From Mantis religiosa (Eukaryota > Arthropoda > Insecta > Mantodea > Mantidae), in NCBI GenBank assembly GCA_030765055.1, contig CM060953.1, forward strand, positions 17,273,518-17,337,517: a stretch of DNA of 64,000 nucleotides, read 5' to 3'. Below the pieces are notes generated by a model. The model was not told the DNA's origin. It was given only the letters and a program-made list of their open reading frames with translations, and did not search any database. Positions 34,662 through 46,878 of this stretch are shown here, piece by piece. Position 1 is the stretch's first letter. Every line of letters starts with the position of its first letter. Made by a program: the position numbers and the translations under genes.

Positions 34662-34779
34662 TTATCCGTCAGGAGGCAACCTTAGTTGAGAAACTAACTG
34701 ATAGATGCTAATGCTCCAACCTCGTCTTCCTGTCCACAGATGGCTCTACCTGTAATATCCTGCCGCGGTGAAGAAAATT
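34662..34779 (+). repeat. Core repeat 11 (alpha2)
   Basis: Palindrome ACAGATGGCTCTACCTGT; followed by an intact CTGCCGCGGTGAAG. Confidence 0.8.
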
Positions 34780-35638
34780 CTTAATTACTTACAAAATTTT
34801 AATGTGAACTGCATTTCTGTTCATTGCATATACTTTAACTTTGTTTGCATTTAACAATATGAAAGTAAACAGAAATTAAATTATAGTTTGACAGAAATTT
34901 GACCACAAACGTAATTCTATACGAGAATGGAAGCCTTCGGAACTAAATGTATCAGCTACAATTTTTCTAATTGTTTTTCATTGTAAGATTTCAATACCTC
35001 GATATCTGATTTGTAAATTTTTTTGCTGTATAATAATAGTACCTTGAGGTATGCAACAAGTTTCTATCAAAGCATGACTAGTAGCAGGGTTTGGAAAATT
35101 ATCACGCTTTCCTTGCCTTTAGCTGCTTTTGGCCACGCAGTTCTACTTGAACGATGAAATATTTAAGTGACAGCTTTGATGAGAGTCTCTTACTTCTTTT
35201 CCCTGGTCTTCAATAGACTTCACTCCCTCAAGAGTCACCCGATTGCTTGTTTCATGCGTCGCTATTTAGGGAAGCCGTGAAGTTAGTCTCCAACAAATTA
35301 AATAACCTAGTTCCAGAAAGGTTTTTCACTTACACAAAACTTAACAGAGTTAAACAATTTTGCCTTTAATCATATTTTATTTCTTCCAGGTTTGACATAT
35401 CTTCTTTTGTTGAATCATTGCCATCATCAATATTTCCATCCCATTGTCTTCAATTATAATTCTTTCAATTTTTTTCCTCCGTTAGTGTACTTTATTCTAA
35501 TAGTATTGTTTAATTTCATCCACATTATGACATACTTTCACCCATTTCAATTGTGCAGTTTGCTCAAATCGATGGTTGCAGAAAATTTCGTCTTTCCCTT
35601 TACATGTGAAAGTTTACTATGATACAATAAAGCACAAA

Positions 35639-35885
35639 GCCCGCCTCAATAGAGTAGATGGTAGCCTGTCTGCCTCACTTTCACGAGGATCCGACTTCGA
35701 ACCTCGGTCAAGGTGAGCTTACTGGCTAAGGCTTTTTCCAGGGTTTTCCGTTATCCTTAAAGACGAATGTTGGGTAACTCTAAATGCTATGGAACCTGGG
35801 CTCACTTGAGCATTATATCATCTATTCCATTCATCGTGCGATATGGCTTAACGTTGGAGGACGTAAATTACAAGAAATACAAAAA
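35639..35885 (+). mobile_element. SINE-A, copy 6
   Basis: B box GACTTCGAACCTC (35693-35705), the same variant as at 11260 and 59261. Confidence 0.8.
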
Positions 35886-36319
35886 AGGTTCCATTATCCG
35901 TAGCTTCTATTCGTAGCGCATTGGATCTTGAAAGCTGAAATATTTAAATGAAATCTTTGATGCAAGTCTCTTAGCTGATTTTTCTGTCCCCAAATGTCAG
36001 TGGTATCTCACTGCGATGCCTTCACCCTCTGCAGTATCACTGATTTGTGTATAAAGACTAACATTGAGTCATACTTTTTAAAACTTGTAACTTCACTCAC
36101 GTCCTTTTAGAAAATCCGAAACGTTTTCGAAACAGTTGCAGTTTCATCATGAGCTGATTAGTGACTCTTACGGTTGTTGTATGTATCTCTTGAAATTAGC
36201 TCCCTCTCTCGGAAGATTCTTTACATAAGTTCAGTAGACCACTCACTGAGGGCACATCACAATTTAAAATATGTGGAATGATTTTAATAATAAAAACTTC
36301 TTCCTATGTTGCAAGTTCA

Positions 36320-36985
36320 GGTTTTATTGACAATGGCTTTAGTAGTTTGATCTCGTCCCCGATGTGGTGATTATTATTCCAGAAATGAAGAGCAACTGCG
36401 GATTTTTCAGTTCTTTATATTTTATGTTCTTACGGTGTTCTGTTAACCTAGTTTTAAAATTTCTCTTCGTCAAACCAATATAAAATTTGTCACAGTCTTC
36501 ACAATTTATCCTATATATGCCTGATTCTTGTTCTGGTGGGGTCGAGTTGGGATTATTTAACAATTTCTTGAGCGAGAATCTGTTTTGTGGAGCTAGTTTG
36601 ATGCCATAATCTTTAAATATTCGTTTAAAATTCAGAAATGCCGAATGGTGGTAAGTGAATTTGTTGTATTTCCAGTTTTTATTTATGTTTTGAAGAGCAG
36701 TGATCTGTTTTAATTTCTCTTACTTGTAGTTCCGCTTGAACATCTTTTGGTTGAGTTTGCGTTGAAACTATTTTTTTCCTGTATTTAATGTAAATGTAAA
36801 TTCCTCATATTGTTTTTGATCTAAAGGTATGCTGTTCAGTCTATGGATCAAACTTCTAAGAGCAGCTAATTTATGTGTCAGAGGATTGAAACTAATTATC
36901 TGTGTTTGTAGGTTTTCTGTAGATTCCAAATGGTACACTGTCACTTTGTCTTACGATCGTTAAATCTAAGAAAGACAATTGATTC
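36320..36985 (-). pseudogene. Penelope-like element fragment, copy 4
   Basis: Nuclease part at 36563-36339 reads ESGIYRINCEDCDKFYIGLT with both signature triplets intact. The linker contains an extra TTT (36771) relative to long-form copies. Same 5' edge as copies 1 and 6. Confidence 0.85.
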
Positions 36986-37257
36986 CTCATTTGTGTGCGC
37001 AGGTAGTACAATAGAACAAGACTGATAAATAGATAAATAAACAAATAGATAAATAAAGCAGAAAATTAATATAATTTTTAGTCGAACTAGTTCTCAAAGC
37101 TCCATATATTGCTTGTGTTTACCTTGATCACGTTTCGTTTGGACCTTCCTAACATCCTCAGCTAATATTGACTAGTGAATTTTGACTTGATGAACTCCTT
37201 GGAGGTGAAGCGGGCGTCGCTGTTTTTACCTTCGTCAACTTGATAATCAGATTCTTT

Positions 37258-37505
37258 GGCCGCGCCGTGGTTGAGTTGTTAGACCTCTCGTCTCTCACCA
37301 TTGCGTTCCGGCTTCCAATCTCAGCGACCGCAAAGTGATATTTGTGGTGGACAACACGGTGCTGGGGTGAGCTTTCTCCGGCTTCTCCGTTTTTCTTCCA
37401 CCATCTCATTACACTAGTCTCCAACTCATGTGTCATTAGTGTCTCACCGCCTGTGGTGCCGTATGTAGCAAAAGCGGAAGTTAAAGACTACACATTTCAT
37501 TTTAG
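37258..37505 (+). mobile_element. SINE-B, copy 4
   Basis: A-box-like TGGTTGAGTTG (37268-37278); the B box has decayed to CCGGCTTCCAATC (37308-37320). Confidence 0.75.
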
Positions 37506-37807
37506 GCTCTGTTCTAAAGCGGAGCTTCGGTGAAGGAAAAGGCGTTCCCTTGGAAAAGCTGTGTAGTCCTGTGATGGTAAACACTAGCAATATATGGAGC
37601 ATCGAGTAACAGTTCGACTCAAAATTATACTAATTTTCAATAAAGTTACACATAAGGACGTGTTGTGCAGACGGCTTATTTCATTGAACAGTTCTTGCAA
37701 GGCAGTGAATGTAAATGTCCAGTTTAGTATTTAATCGACACACAGACGCACACAGTTTGATAAAATAAAGCATGTACGTCATAAAGACACACTTTTTACT
37801 TCCTAAT

Positions 37808-37910
37808 TAACCGCCAGTTTGACACACCAATTGAAAGATGGTAATGATCATATACTGTCTTGCCGTCAATAGATGGCTCCAGCTGTAGTATCCTACTGCA
37901 GTAAGGAAAA
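37808..37910 (+). repeat. Core repeat 12 (beta)
   Basis: Palindrome ATAGATGGCTCCAGCTGT; CCGCGG lost (CTACTGCAGTAAGG). Same variant at 61358. Confidence 0.75.
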
Positions 37911-38479
37911 TCTGTAATTATTTAGAAAGTTTTAAAATTAACTGTACGAGTAATGTCTGTAAGTGTATTGGGTTTATTCGCTTTTCACTGAATTAAGGTA
38001 AACAGTAATGAGAATGTATTTTGAGATAAATTAGACCTAATAAGTTATTCTGTATGAGAATGGAGGTCATCTGAAGTAATTATATAAAGAACAAACTTTT
38101 TACTTTATTTCATAGTATGTTTCCATTTATTTTCACGTAATTTTAAAATCACTTTTGTTGTGCAATTATTGTGCAACAACCTAACAGCAACGTTAACCTA
38201 GCAACATTACACACTACAACCTAACACTGGGTTTAACAATTTTGCCCTTAATGGTATTATAATTCTTCTACGCTGACATATCTTCAACTCTTGAGTCATT
38301 ATCACAGTCATCCTCCACACTGTTCCCATCACATTGCCTATTATAATTTTGTCTAACCTTAGTGCATCCTTTTTCCAATACTCCTGTTTTGTTTCATCGA
38401 TTTGACGACATTAATTTTCCAATTCCATTTGTCCAATTTTACCAAATTATTCATTCCGTCCTTCATTTTAAAAGTTAGA

Positions 38480-38830
38480 TATTTCCAGTCATATTTTGTG
38501 TGATGTCTCTTCATATATTCTACAGGATTTAGATGTGGATGTTATGGTGGAAGCCTTATGGTTGTATGGTTATATTTGTGACAACATTTGGTCAATCAAT
38601 GTGTTTTTCCGAGTCGGTTTGTTAGCTGAAATTAATCCAGGCAGCTTTGTTTTAATGCTGCATTCATCAAATGGGATATTGTGATTCTGTAGCTGAGAAA
38701 GCTTGCCTCTTCTTAAAGAACTTGACGTTGGAGGTTTATCTACTTGTGTATTATGGTAAGAGACATTATCTATTGCTAGCACCGAGTTAAGGGATAAATT
38801 AGGATTTAACATTGTGATTAACCATTTAAT
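38480..38830 (-). pseudogene. DDE transposase C-terminal remnant, copy 1
   Basis: Minus strand: VLAIDNVSYHNTQ (from the ORF at 38812-38570) carries the second catalytic Asp of a DDE endonuclease fold. Then a KPPT...KLSQLQNHNIPF stretch, a frame change near 38575, and in the next frame TIRLPP-stop-HPHLNPVEYM, whose LNPVE (38532-38518) has the catalytic Glu. This resembles the IS630/Tc1-like DDE family with long D-to-E spacing common in arthropod genomes. The precise family name is uncertain. The first Asp and the DNA-binding domain are not seen. At least one stop and one frameshift make it a pseudogene. Confidence 0.75.
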
Positions 38831-39058
38831 ATAATTACAATATGTATTTGTTTATAAACAACTGATAGGCATATGACTGTCACTGTATATTACAGTCAAC
38901 TGTACTTGGCAGGGGGGTTTACTGAGTATAGTAGTTGCAAAGAGACAGAAGAGAAAGTTGCATGCCAGCTCGCGGAAGATGAAAATCAGTGTTCTGGAAA
39001 CATTGCGGGCCTTTACATGAAACTACTAATTTACAGGTTACGATTCTTTAACTCTTAA

Positions 39059-39176
39059 TTAACCGTCAAGAGAGGAATTTAGGTTGACAAGTAAATTGAG
39101 ATAAAATTCCGTTCCTACTCCGTCTTGCTGTTCACAGATGGCTCCACCTGTAATATTCTGCCGCGTTTGAGGAAAA
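39059..39176 (+). repeat. Core repeat 13 (gamma)
   Basis: Left box ACCGTCAAGAGAGGAATTTA; palindrome ACAGATGGCTCCACCTGT, the consensus form. Confidence 0.75.
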
Positions 39177-40229
39177 CTGCCAATTATTTACGAAGTTTTA
39201 AATTAAGTATGTTTGTACTCTTCCAAACGCATTAGGTTTATTTGATTATTACTTCACGAAAACAAACAATAATTAGAACGTGTTTTGAAAGAAGTTTGAA
39301 CGTATAAATAATTCTGTGTCGGAATGGAAGTCAGGCGTACAGGACCACGGATAAAATAAAGGATTCTGAGCTTTTGTCTATGGGTTTCTGTATTATCTTA
39401 AGCGATTTAAAAGAACGAATTGAATTTCCTTACAATGTATATGTTCTGTAGGGCCATAGTAATATGTTCTTTTGGAAAAGTTGTGTCGTTGGAATGTTAA
39501 TCAATCGCGTTATATGGAGCATGGGGTACCAGCAAGTTCGACTCACAGTTATATTAATCTTAGAAATATGTTACATATTGAAGCAGTTATTTTAGCTATT
39601 TTATGTTTTTGAGAGTAATAGTTGGAGGAATTGTAATGTTTAATAAAATAGATAAAGTGTAAGGTAGGTTAACCATGTAGTAACCATGGAAACATCAAAT
39701 GAGAGGAAATTGCTAGCTAAAAGTTTTACAGATCTTGCTTCTGCTTAAGAACGTCGTAGGAGAAGGACGTACATTTATGTCTGTCCGGGATTATGCAGAA
39801 TTATTCTAAGTGTGCATCTAAGATGAACAAATCGCGCGTGTAGGAAAAAGAAATAGTTTTGGCTTTACTCTTCGTCAGATCATTGAAGTGTGAAGATGTG
39901 TAGTACCAATCTGCAAGTTCGCAGAATCTTAATCTGCAATGATTTAGTATTGAGTATTTTATAAATGGATATAATCTTAACATTGCGCCAAGGCATACTT
40001 CCTCAAGATTGACACATAAGGTGCTTGTCTTCCATCTTCAGCGCATTTTGTACCAAATTATTCAGCTTCAACATAAGGACCTGTTGTAGGAGATGGCAAA
40101 ATAAATTGAAAAACTCTGGCAAGGCAGTGAATTTAAATGCCAAGTTTAGTACTTAACCGACACACAGAGGTAAAAAATTTATGAATACGTATCACTTAAG
40201 TGATAAAGACAGGCCATTTTAGTTGTTAA

Positions 40230-40340
40230 TTAACCGCCAGGGAACAACTTTGATTCAAATTGACAAACGCTAATGTTCCAACCGCGTATTGCTGTCCACA
40301 GATGGCTCCACCTGTAATATCCTGCCGCGTTGAAGAAAAT
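40230..40340 (+). repeat. Core repeat 14 (intermediate)
   Basis: Left box ACCGCCAGGGAACAAC; consensus palindrome; does not group clearly with alpha or gamma. Confidence 0.75.
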
Positions 40341-41209
40341 TCGTAATTATTTACATATGTTTGATATGAACTGCATTTATACTCTTTGCACACACTTTAG
40401 CTTTGTTTGCAATTAACTGTATGAAATTAAACAGTAATTATATTGTATTTTGATACAATTTGACCGCAAACGTAATTATATACGGGAATGGAAGTCTTCT
40501 AAGTAAAATATATAAGCCACAACTTTTATAATTGTTTTTCATTGTAAGATTTCAATTCAGCCAATCATATTTATAAAATTTTTTGCTGTATGATTATAAT
40601 ACCTTGAGGTTTGCAACAAGTATCCTTCACAGCATGACTAGTAACAGGGTTTGGAAAATTATGACGCTTCCCTTGCCCTTAGCCGCTATTGGCACCGAAA
40701 TGCTCCTTGAACGATGAAACATGTAAGTGAAAGCTTTGATGAGAGTTTGTTTTCCCTGGTCTTCAATAGCAGTGATATTTCTCTGTAATAACTTCACTCC
40801 CTCAAGAGTCACTGGATTGTTTATTTCATGTGTCGCTATTTAGGGAAGCCGTACAGTTAGTCTCCAACAAATTAAATACTCTAGTTCTAGAAAGATGTTT
40901 CACTTACACACGACTTAACAGAGTTTAACAATTTTGCCTTTTATCATATTTTATTTCTTCCACGTTTGACACATCTTCGTCTGTTGAAACATTGCCATCA
41001 TCATTATTTCCATCTCATTATCTTCAATTATAATTCTTTCAATATTTTCTTCCTTTAGTGCATTCTTTCCTAATAGTGATCTTTTATTTCATCCATATTA
41101 TGACACACTTTTTCCCTAATCATTTGTCCAATTTGCTCACGTCTGCCGGTACAACATTTCAGCTATCATCTAAAACTCACATTTCTGTAAGCATGCCATT
41201 GTTCGGCAT

Positions 41210-41410
41210 CTGTCCATACTAATTCTATAGGATTCAGATATTGTCATCACTTGGAATATTGTGAATTTTTAAATAAGAAAGCATGCCTCCTTTTAAAGAA
41301 CTTGAAGTTGGAGGTTTATCTACTTGTGTATTATGGTAGGAGATATTATCTATTCCTAGCACCGAGTTAAGGGATAAATTAGGAATTAACATTATGAACT
41401 AATTTGTCTA
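41210..41410 (-). pseudogene. DDE transposase remnant, copy 2 (internally deleted)
   Basis: LNPIE motif at 41237-41223 and, about 30 bp further, the piece corresponding to 38690-38815 of copy 1. The segment between (about 110 bp in copy 1) is deleted. Ile in place of Val shows it diverged before the S1/S2 duplication. Confidence 0.65.
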
Positions 41411-41536
41411 TGAACATTTAATAGGCATATGACTGTCAGAGCACACTAAAGTCAACTAAACTGGGGGACCATTGCGGGTTTTATACATGAAACTACTATT
41501 TTACACATTTACAGAAACGCTCCTTTAATTGTTCAT

Positions 41537-41657
41537 TGACCATCAAGAGAGGAACTTTGATTCACAAGCAAATTGACAAGACAGTATTCTGCTACGAGTT
41601 CATATTGCTGTCAATAGATGGCTCCACCTGTAATATCTTGCCGCGGTGAAGAAAATT
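41537..41657 (+). repeat. Core repeat 15 (gamma)
   Basis: Palindrome ATAGATGGCTCCACCTGT; then CTTGCCGCGGTGAAG. Confidence 0.75.
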
Positions 41658-43559
41658 TATAATTATTTACAAGGTTTTAAAACCAACTATATTTCTACTG
41701 TTACACACCCTTAGGTTTATTTGGTTTCTGCCTTATGAGGATAAACAATAATTAGAATGTATTTCGATAGAAAAGTGACCGAAAAAAATATTTCTGTGTG
41801 GGAATGACAGTCTTGTAAGTTAAGTATATTATCTACAATTTTTAGTTATTTCTTCTGTGAGTTTGTTCTATTCTAATGTTTGTACTCCTGACATAGTGGG
41901 TTAACAGTTTGACTAATTATCAGACTCTAAATGAAATTATGAAAAATCGCACTCAAGTTGCCCGTTACTTCTATAGATACATTCCTTTTACTTTACTCAA
42001 ATGATCGTATAATTTAATACCGTTAGTACTTATGGATATAAAATGTTTCGTGGTCTTTGACTGTAGCTTACGACTTTGAATAGCTCTCATAAAGTTTATT
42101 AAAGCTTACATTAAATATTATTATTATCTGTAGCAATACAACAACTAGGAAACATAAAATAATACTTAGGCGTTCAAAGTCAATATTTACTTGTATACAT
42201 TTATTGTAACATTCCCGCAGCGTGTCAGATGACTTCCTCGTGATGTCGACGCTAAACAATTCACTTTGTCGTTCAAGGTAGGAATTACTGAAGTATCTCT
42301 TATGATTTTCTTAGCTACTTTGTTTCCATAGTTACCGCAGGTCTAGAGGATGGTATTGTAGACGTGACTAATATAAACAAGTTAGGATAGACAATGCATA
42401 GAATACAACTAAGCATAAAGCAGTTAATTTCCTTAAATCTAATCGGTAACAAATGCTGATAAATTGGTATTTACCCAAGGTGGATTAAAATATTAGATTA
42501 GAATGTCTTTAAAACTGCTTCCCGAATTAACTGTTTACTGGCGTTTTCAAGAGTTAATGTCTCTAATATATCAGAACTGCAACTAATCACTTGCCTGTGC
42601 GACACTGTACAGCGATTAACTACCTTCTTGTATCATGTAGCCCTCTGTATTTATGTTTCTTTAACAGTTCTGATGGCCCAATACATAATAGCGAAGATTT
42701 TTACTCCAAATATCATTGGTTCAGGTCCTGCAATGTAGTTAAGTTCTTGCTTTTTTCAATACATTTCTCAGAAGAAAGTCTAACTCCCTAATAACAGCAA
42801 CACATGAAACTATTCGAAAGGTACAAGGAATTTTGTACAGAGGACGACAGTCATATGTTCGCCGCTGTCAACTTTTCACTGAAAACGCAGTCGCCATTTC
42901 GAGCAGTTTGTATCAACCAGATGTAAAGCGTTGCATTTACTTTTACTTTATGTAAGTTCGTTCATCCTTTAAGCCATCTCCAATTTAGATGTAGAGCATT
43001 TTAAGGTATTAAGCAGGATTTAGCCTTTGTTAGGAATAATTGCAATTAATTGTAAAACAAGGTCAAATTACTACATAAAATATACACATTCATACAAAAA
43101 TTAACAGCTTGAACGAAACATAAGCAAACTATCAAACAAACAATGAAAAACTAAACTATTGAGAGAAGTGGAGACTCCAAGCCTTGATGTTTCACTTGAA
43201 GGCTAACGTTATAACTATTTCACCAGAGGGAGTGCTCCGGCAAGTCTCTTAATTTTAGTGTGTTAAGAACTCAACAGTAATTATCACTTATAGTGTCGCA
43301 CTGGTACTTTAGAACCTTTCAGCCGTAACTTCCACATATGAACCGACACACGCATTACTTCTATAAGATATCTCTACTTGCTATGAAAATATTTCCTGTA
43401 TTTAGCTCCCTGTATACTTACATTAATGACCTTGGGATTGGTTAAGTGATTTAGCCTTCCTCATCGACATTTCTCAACTTTTCAATAATCTTTTTCGTCA
43501 TCTTCATAGAAAGTTCCACAAGATAGTTCCTATGTATGACATGGTTAGATCATTCGTAA

Positions 43560-44640
43560 ACATAACAGAAGTATTGAAATCCAATCTGATGAAAAAAGTG
43601 TTTAATGAATTTACATGTCTAAGATCTCTTCCCAATATTACTGTAACAAATCTTAATAAATATACTGGTCTGTTAGATAAAGTAAATAACGAACTTAATT
43701 AAGGAAATCCACTGATTTTAAATCCATGGAAAATGATTTTGCTCTGTCTGCTACTCGTCTTGCAATAGCTTTACATACGCTTAAACCAGAATTGAAGCAG
43801 AAAGTCGCTGATTTACAATGTCATACGTATATTCAATTGCAGTGTAAAGCTTGGACTGATTTGGATATATTTAAACATCTGAAAGCAGATACATATCCAT
43901 CTCTTATATCGTAGCAGCTATGTTTGGATCAACATATTGTCACTCTGTGGGTTCGTAGAAGCAAAATTCCAAATGTTCTTTATTTCTGTAGAAATACGCT
44001 CTGTTCTATTCTTACAGTAGTCTCCTTACGTCACATACACAATCACAATCTACCAAAGTCGATGACTACAACAACAGCGTTCTGATTACATCTGTTTACT
44101 ACATCTGCTCTCGTTACAACACTCTACAACTGTTTACTCCTACTGCTCTGTTTACGACTGCCTCTTCGCGAGTCGCCGCTTTCTTAAATACCTCATTGAT
44201 AATTCGAGACTGTTCTGTAACAACCACTAGATATTTCTGGAACAAACAACAAATCGAATGTTCTATAAAACAATCAAGACGTCACCAGAATGTTTCAATT
44301 ACCTCACTTATCTGTGTCAGTAAGTCTTTTATCTCACGCTATCTTTATCTGTTTTTGTAGGCTCCTTATTTCCACACTGTCTGCCTATCAGTTCCTTTGT
44401 GTAAACAAGCCGCGCGAACACTTTTAGCGAATACGCCGCCAGTCGTAAAAAGGGATTCGGTCCAATATGTATGCCAACAATTATTTTCTAAAATGAAACT
44501 TATAAAATCGAAGCAATAAACGTGACTAACAAATGATAATTTACGTGCTATACCGAGAGTGTCTATTTGTGATACGTCACTAGATTTTCATGGCACATTA
44601 TATGTTTCACAAATAATTAGACCTACTTAAGGTATCCTAA
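43560..44640 (+). pseudogene. hAT transposase C-terminal remnant, copy 2, split by an LTR
   Basis: The longer open stretch of the two copies: 43726-43914 reads MENDFALSATRLAIALHTLK and continues through ADLQCHTYIQLQ and LDIFKHLKADTYPSL to a stop. The AAMFGSTYC block follows in another frame at about 43914-43940. Upstream, KYTGLLDKVNNEL (about 43659-43698) fits the same family. After the LTR, LTNDNLRA-like sequence lies at 44525-44550. It lacks the TAG found at 2359 of copy 1, so that stop arose after duplication. Confidence 0.7.
43946..44479 (-). mobile_element. Solo LTR inside the hAT remnant, copy 2
   Basis: Orthologous to 2507-3056 (same insertion, duplicated with the unit). Left flank ACTC (43942-43945). 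Confidence 0.65.
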
Positions 44641-44917
44641 ACCAAAATAAAGTGAATGTATATCTACTATTCCTTATTTTACTAGTAGCCAGTCCACCAC
44701 TGACTCTGAAAGTAGGTACATGCCTTCAAAAGTTCGACATTACGTCATGTGCATTGCGGGTTGCACACTCAGACGTCATAGTGTTCCCTCATTAAGTACA
44801 TGCTTGCCGATGTCCAGTTTAGTATTTAACCGACAGACAGACACACGGACACTCACGTGAAAAGTTCTATAAATACATACTACGTACGTCATAAAGACAC
44901 GCTCTTATAGTTCTTTT

Positions 44918-45034
44918 TAACCGCCAGGAGAGCAACATTAATTCTCAAACATATTGTCAGATAATACCCTTCCAACCTTGTCTTGCTGTCCAAAGATGGC
45001 TCTACCTGTAATATCTTACCGCGGGAAGAAAATT
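44918..45034 (+). repeat. Core repeat 16 (delta)
   Basis: Palindrome AAAGATGGCTCTACCTGT; left box ACCGCCAGGAGAGCAAC. Confidence 0.75.
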
Positions 45035-46078
45035 TCTAATTATTTCCAAAGTATTAACAGGAACTGTTAATTATTCTTCATGTTCTGCTTATTCTTTATA
45101 TTTATTTGCTTTTAATCTATAAAAGTAAATGGTAATTAGAATATATATTGATACAAATTTGACCGAAAAAATAATTCCGTATGAGGATGGAAGTCTTCTG
45201 ACGTAAACATATAAACTACAATTTTTACAGCGATAATTCGTAATTTAGATGGCTAATACCGCAATCGGTCTTTTAAATGCTTGTGTTGTGTAATTATAGT
45301 TTCCTGAGAATACTAGCTCCAAGATAAAATTTGCAACAAGGCGCAATTACAAAAATTCGCGCTCACTATGCTTGTAGCCATGCCATTGTTATTGAGCACA
45401 GTAATATTTAAATTGAATATTTGATGCGAATGTCTTACCTGTTTCCCTGGACTTCAGTGACAGTGATATCTCCCTGCGATAACTTCACCCTCTCAAGAGT
45501 CACTGGATGCTTTATTTCATATGTCGCTATTCAGGGAAGTCGTTCAGTCTCCAAAAAATTAATTACTTTGATTCCATAAACGTTTTTCACTTGATACAAC
45601 GCAAAACTGAGTCAAATAATTTTGCCTTTTATCTTATTTTAAAACTTATACGCCTGAGATATCTCTATCTGTTAAGTCATTATTACTGTCATCCTCCTCA
45701 CTGTTTCTACCCCATTGTCATCAATTATAATACTTTCAATTTTTTCCTCCGTTAGTACATTCAAACCAGACGTTAAATAAAACACATTTCATTTCAGGTT
45801 CTCTTATAAGGTGGTGTCGAAATTTTAGTTTTCCATCATATTGCTTTCCAACGTGGTTAATGCAGCTGATCCTTGAACGCATTTTAATATACGGATTTCT
45901 TGTTCTATATCGTGATTCTCATTACATAAATGGTACCTACTGCCGATTACTCTGTTCTTGATGTTTCCAAAATACTCTAATGTACAACTTACTTTTGGTT
46001 ATTGACATTGTAAAAGTTGTCAGACTTTGCAGTTTATCAGGTACACACCTGAGCTTTGGTCTGTAGGCTTCTCCTTTG

Positions 46079-46450
46079 TGTTGTCACTTTGTGTGTTGGT
46101 AAGATTAAAAGACAGATTTGTAGAAGTTCCAAATGCTCTTTGTTTCCATAGAAAGACATTTGTACAGCCCTTTGCAGCAGGATAACGTAACATACACACA
46201 GTCTCTCGTGGCTTCACCACACGAAAACAAACAAACAAAAAATTCACTTTAAAATTACTACTCGATTATCAGTTCTCCAGACTATCTCCGTCTCTTTCCC
46301 TCTCGGCAAGCGCTAGCGCGCCGACTTGATCATCGTGGCTTGGGGCACTTCATGTATATTTATTTCCCCGCTTCTCTAACTCTTTCTGTCTGTGTCGTCG
46401 TTCCTATACTTGCGGGCCGTATCCCGCAGCAAGAAAATGCCTCGCGACAG
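46079..46450 (-). mobile_element. LTR with internal deletion
   Basis: Shares both ends with the LTR at 53349-53866 (TGTTGTCA... to ...CTCGCGACA) but lacks about 190 bp in the middle, including the TATA region. The gypsy LTR at 46459 begins 8 bp after it, in GTATATAT, which also follows the sibling LTR at 53867. Confidence 0.65.
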
Positions 46451-46458
46451 TATATATT

Positions 46459-46863
46459 GTGACTTTGTGGGTTCGTGAAATAAAACGTCCAATTGCACCA
46501 CTCAAAAAGTTCTTTATTTCCACCGAATTACAATGTGAACACTTGCCGATTACATAGAATTACGTAATGCACACAATTGCATTTCACCAATTCGTCTGTC
46601 CACGTACACTCGGCGCTCCTCCGCTGCTCGCCACCAACTCCTGAACTCAACTGACGGTCGCCTCTTCTGTATTGATCGGTGGCTAAATGCTTCTTGAGCA
46701 TTCCTTTCCGTGGAGGGGGAAAACGTTCTCGATGTTTCGCGTTCATTCAGGCGGCAGGAGGAGGGGGAAAGGAAGATTCAGCCACCCTGTGGTTTCCCCT
46801 TCCTCCACCGGCCTTCCCCTACATTTATTGATCGGTACCGTAGAGTTTGCCGATTGGGTAACA
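46459..46863 (-). mobile_element. 3' LTR of a truncated Ty3/gypsy element
   Basis: 405 bp, TGTTACCC...AGTCACA, with the TTCTTTATTTC region near 46510. It resembles the LTR at 137-574 at both ends (TTTGTGGGTTCGTGAAAT; GGGTRACA) but differs in the middle, so a related family or subfamily. Confidence 0.8.
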
Positions 46864-46878
46864 CTGATCCCTCCTCAA
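46864..46878 (-). other. Polypurine tract
   Basis: TTGAGGAGGGATCAG directly before the 3' LTR on the minus strand, overlapping the last codon and stop of pol. Confidence 0.55.

Larger units (their letters stand above)
34241..38160 (+). repeat. Higher-order unit Q, copy 4
   Basis: Short form of Q; together with the following S unit it matches 57726-64000 almost throughout. Alpha2 core 34662-34779; AT-rich 34779-35638; SINE-A 35639-35885; Penelope-like fragment 36320-36985; SINE-B 37258-37505; AT-rich 37505-37805; beta core 37808-37910; AT-rich to 38160. Confidence 0.8.
38161..42006 (+). repeat. Higher-order unit S, copy 1
   Basis: Contains a DDE transposase remnant (38480-38830), a gamma core 39059-39176, an intermediate core 40230-40340, a second, shorter DDE remnant 41210-41410 and another gamma core 41537-41657. 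The first 1.8 kb is matched by 61701-64000. Regions 39180-40225 and 40345-41205 are AT-rich monomer sequence with no gene I can support. It leads directly into unit X at 42007. Confidence 0.75.
42007..46078 (+). repeat. Higher-order unit X, copy 2
   Basis: Sibling of 575-4750. Holds the hAT remnant (43560-43945, 44480-44640), its LTR (43946-44479), the delta core 44918-45034 and the X tail. 42010-43555 has no recognisable gene. Its first bases (GTATAATTTAATACCGTT) are the unoccupied site of the gypsy element at the left end of the window. Confidence 0.8.

Noticed and set aside
38873..39058. 61-codon + frame, also at 63104-63289
   Set aside because: Kept open in two recent duplicates only; no domain, no start context, and substitutions show no coding bias by eye.
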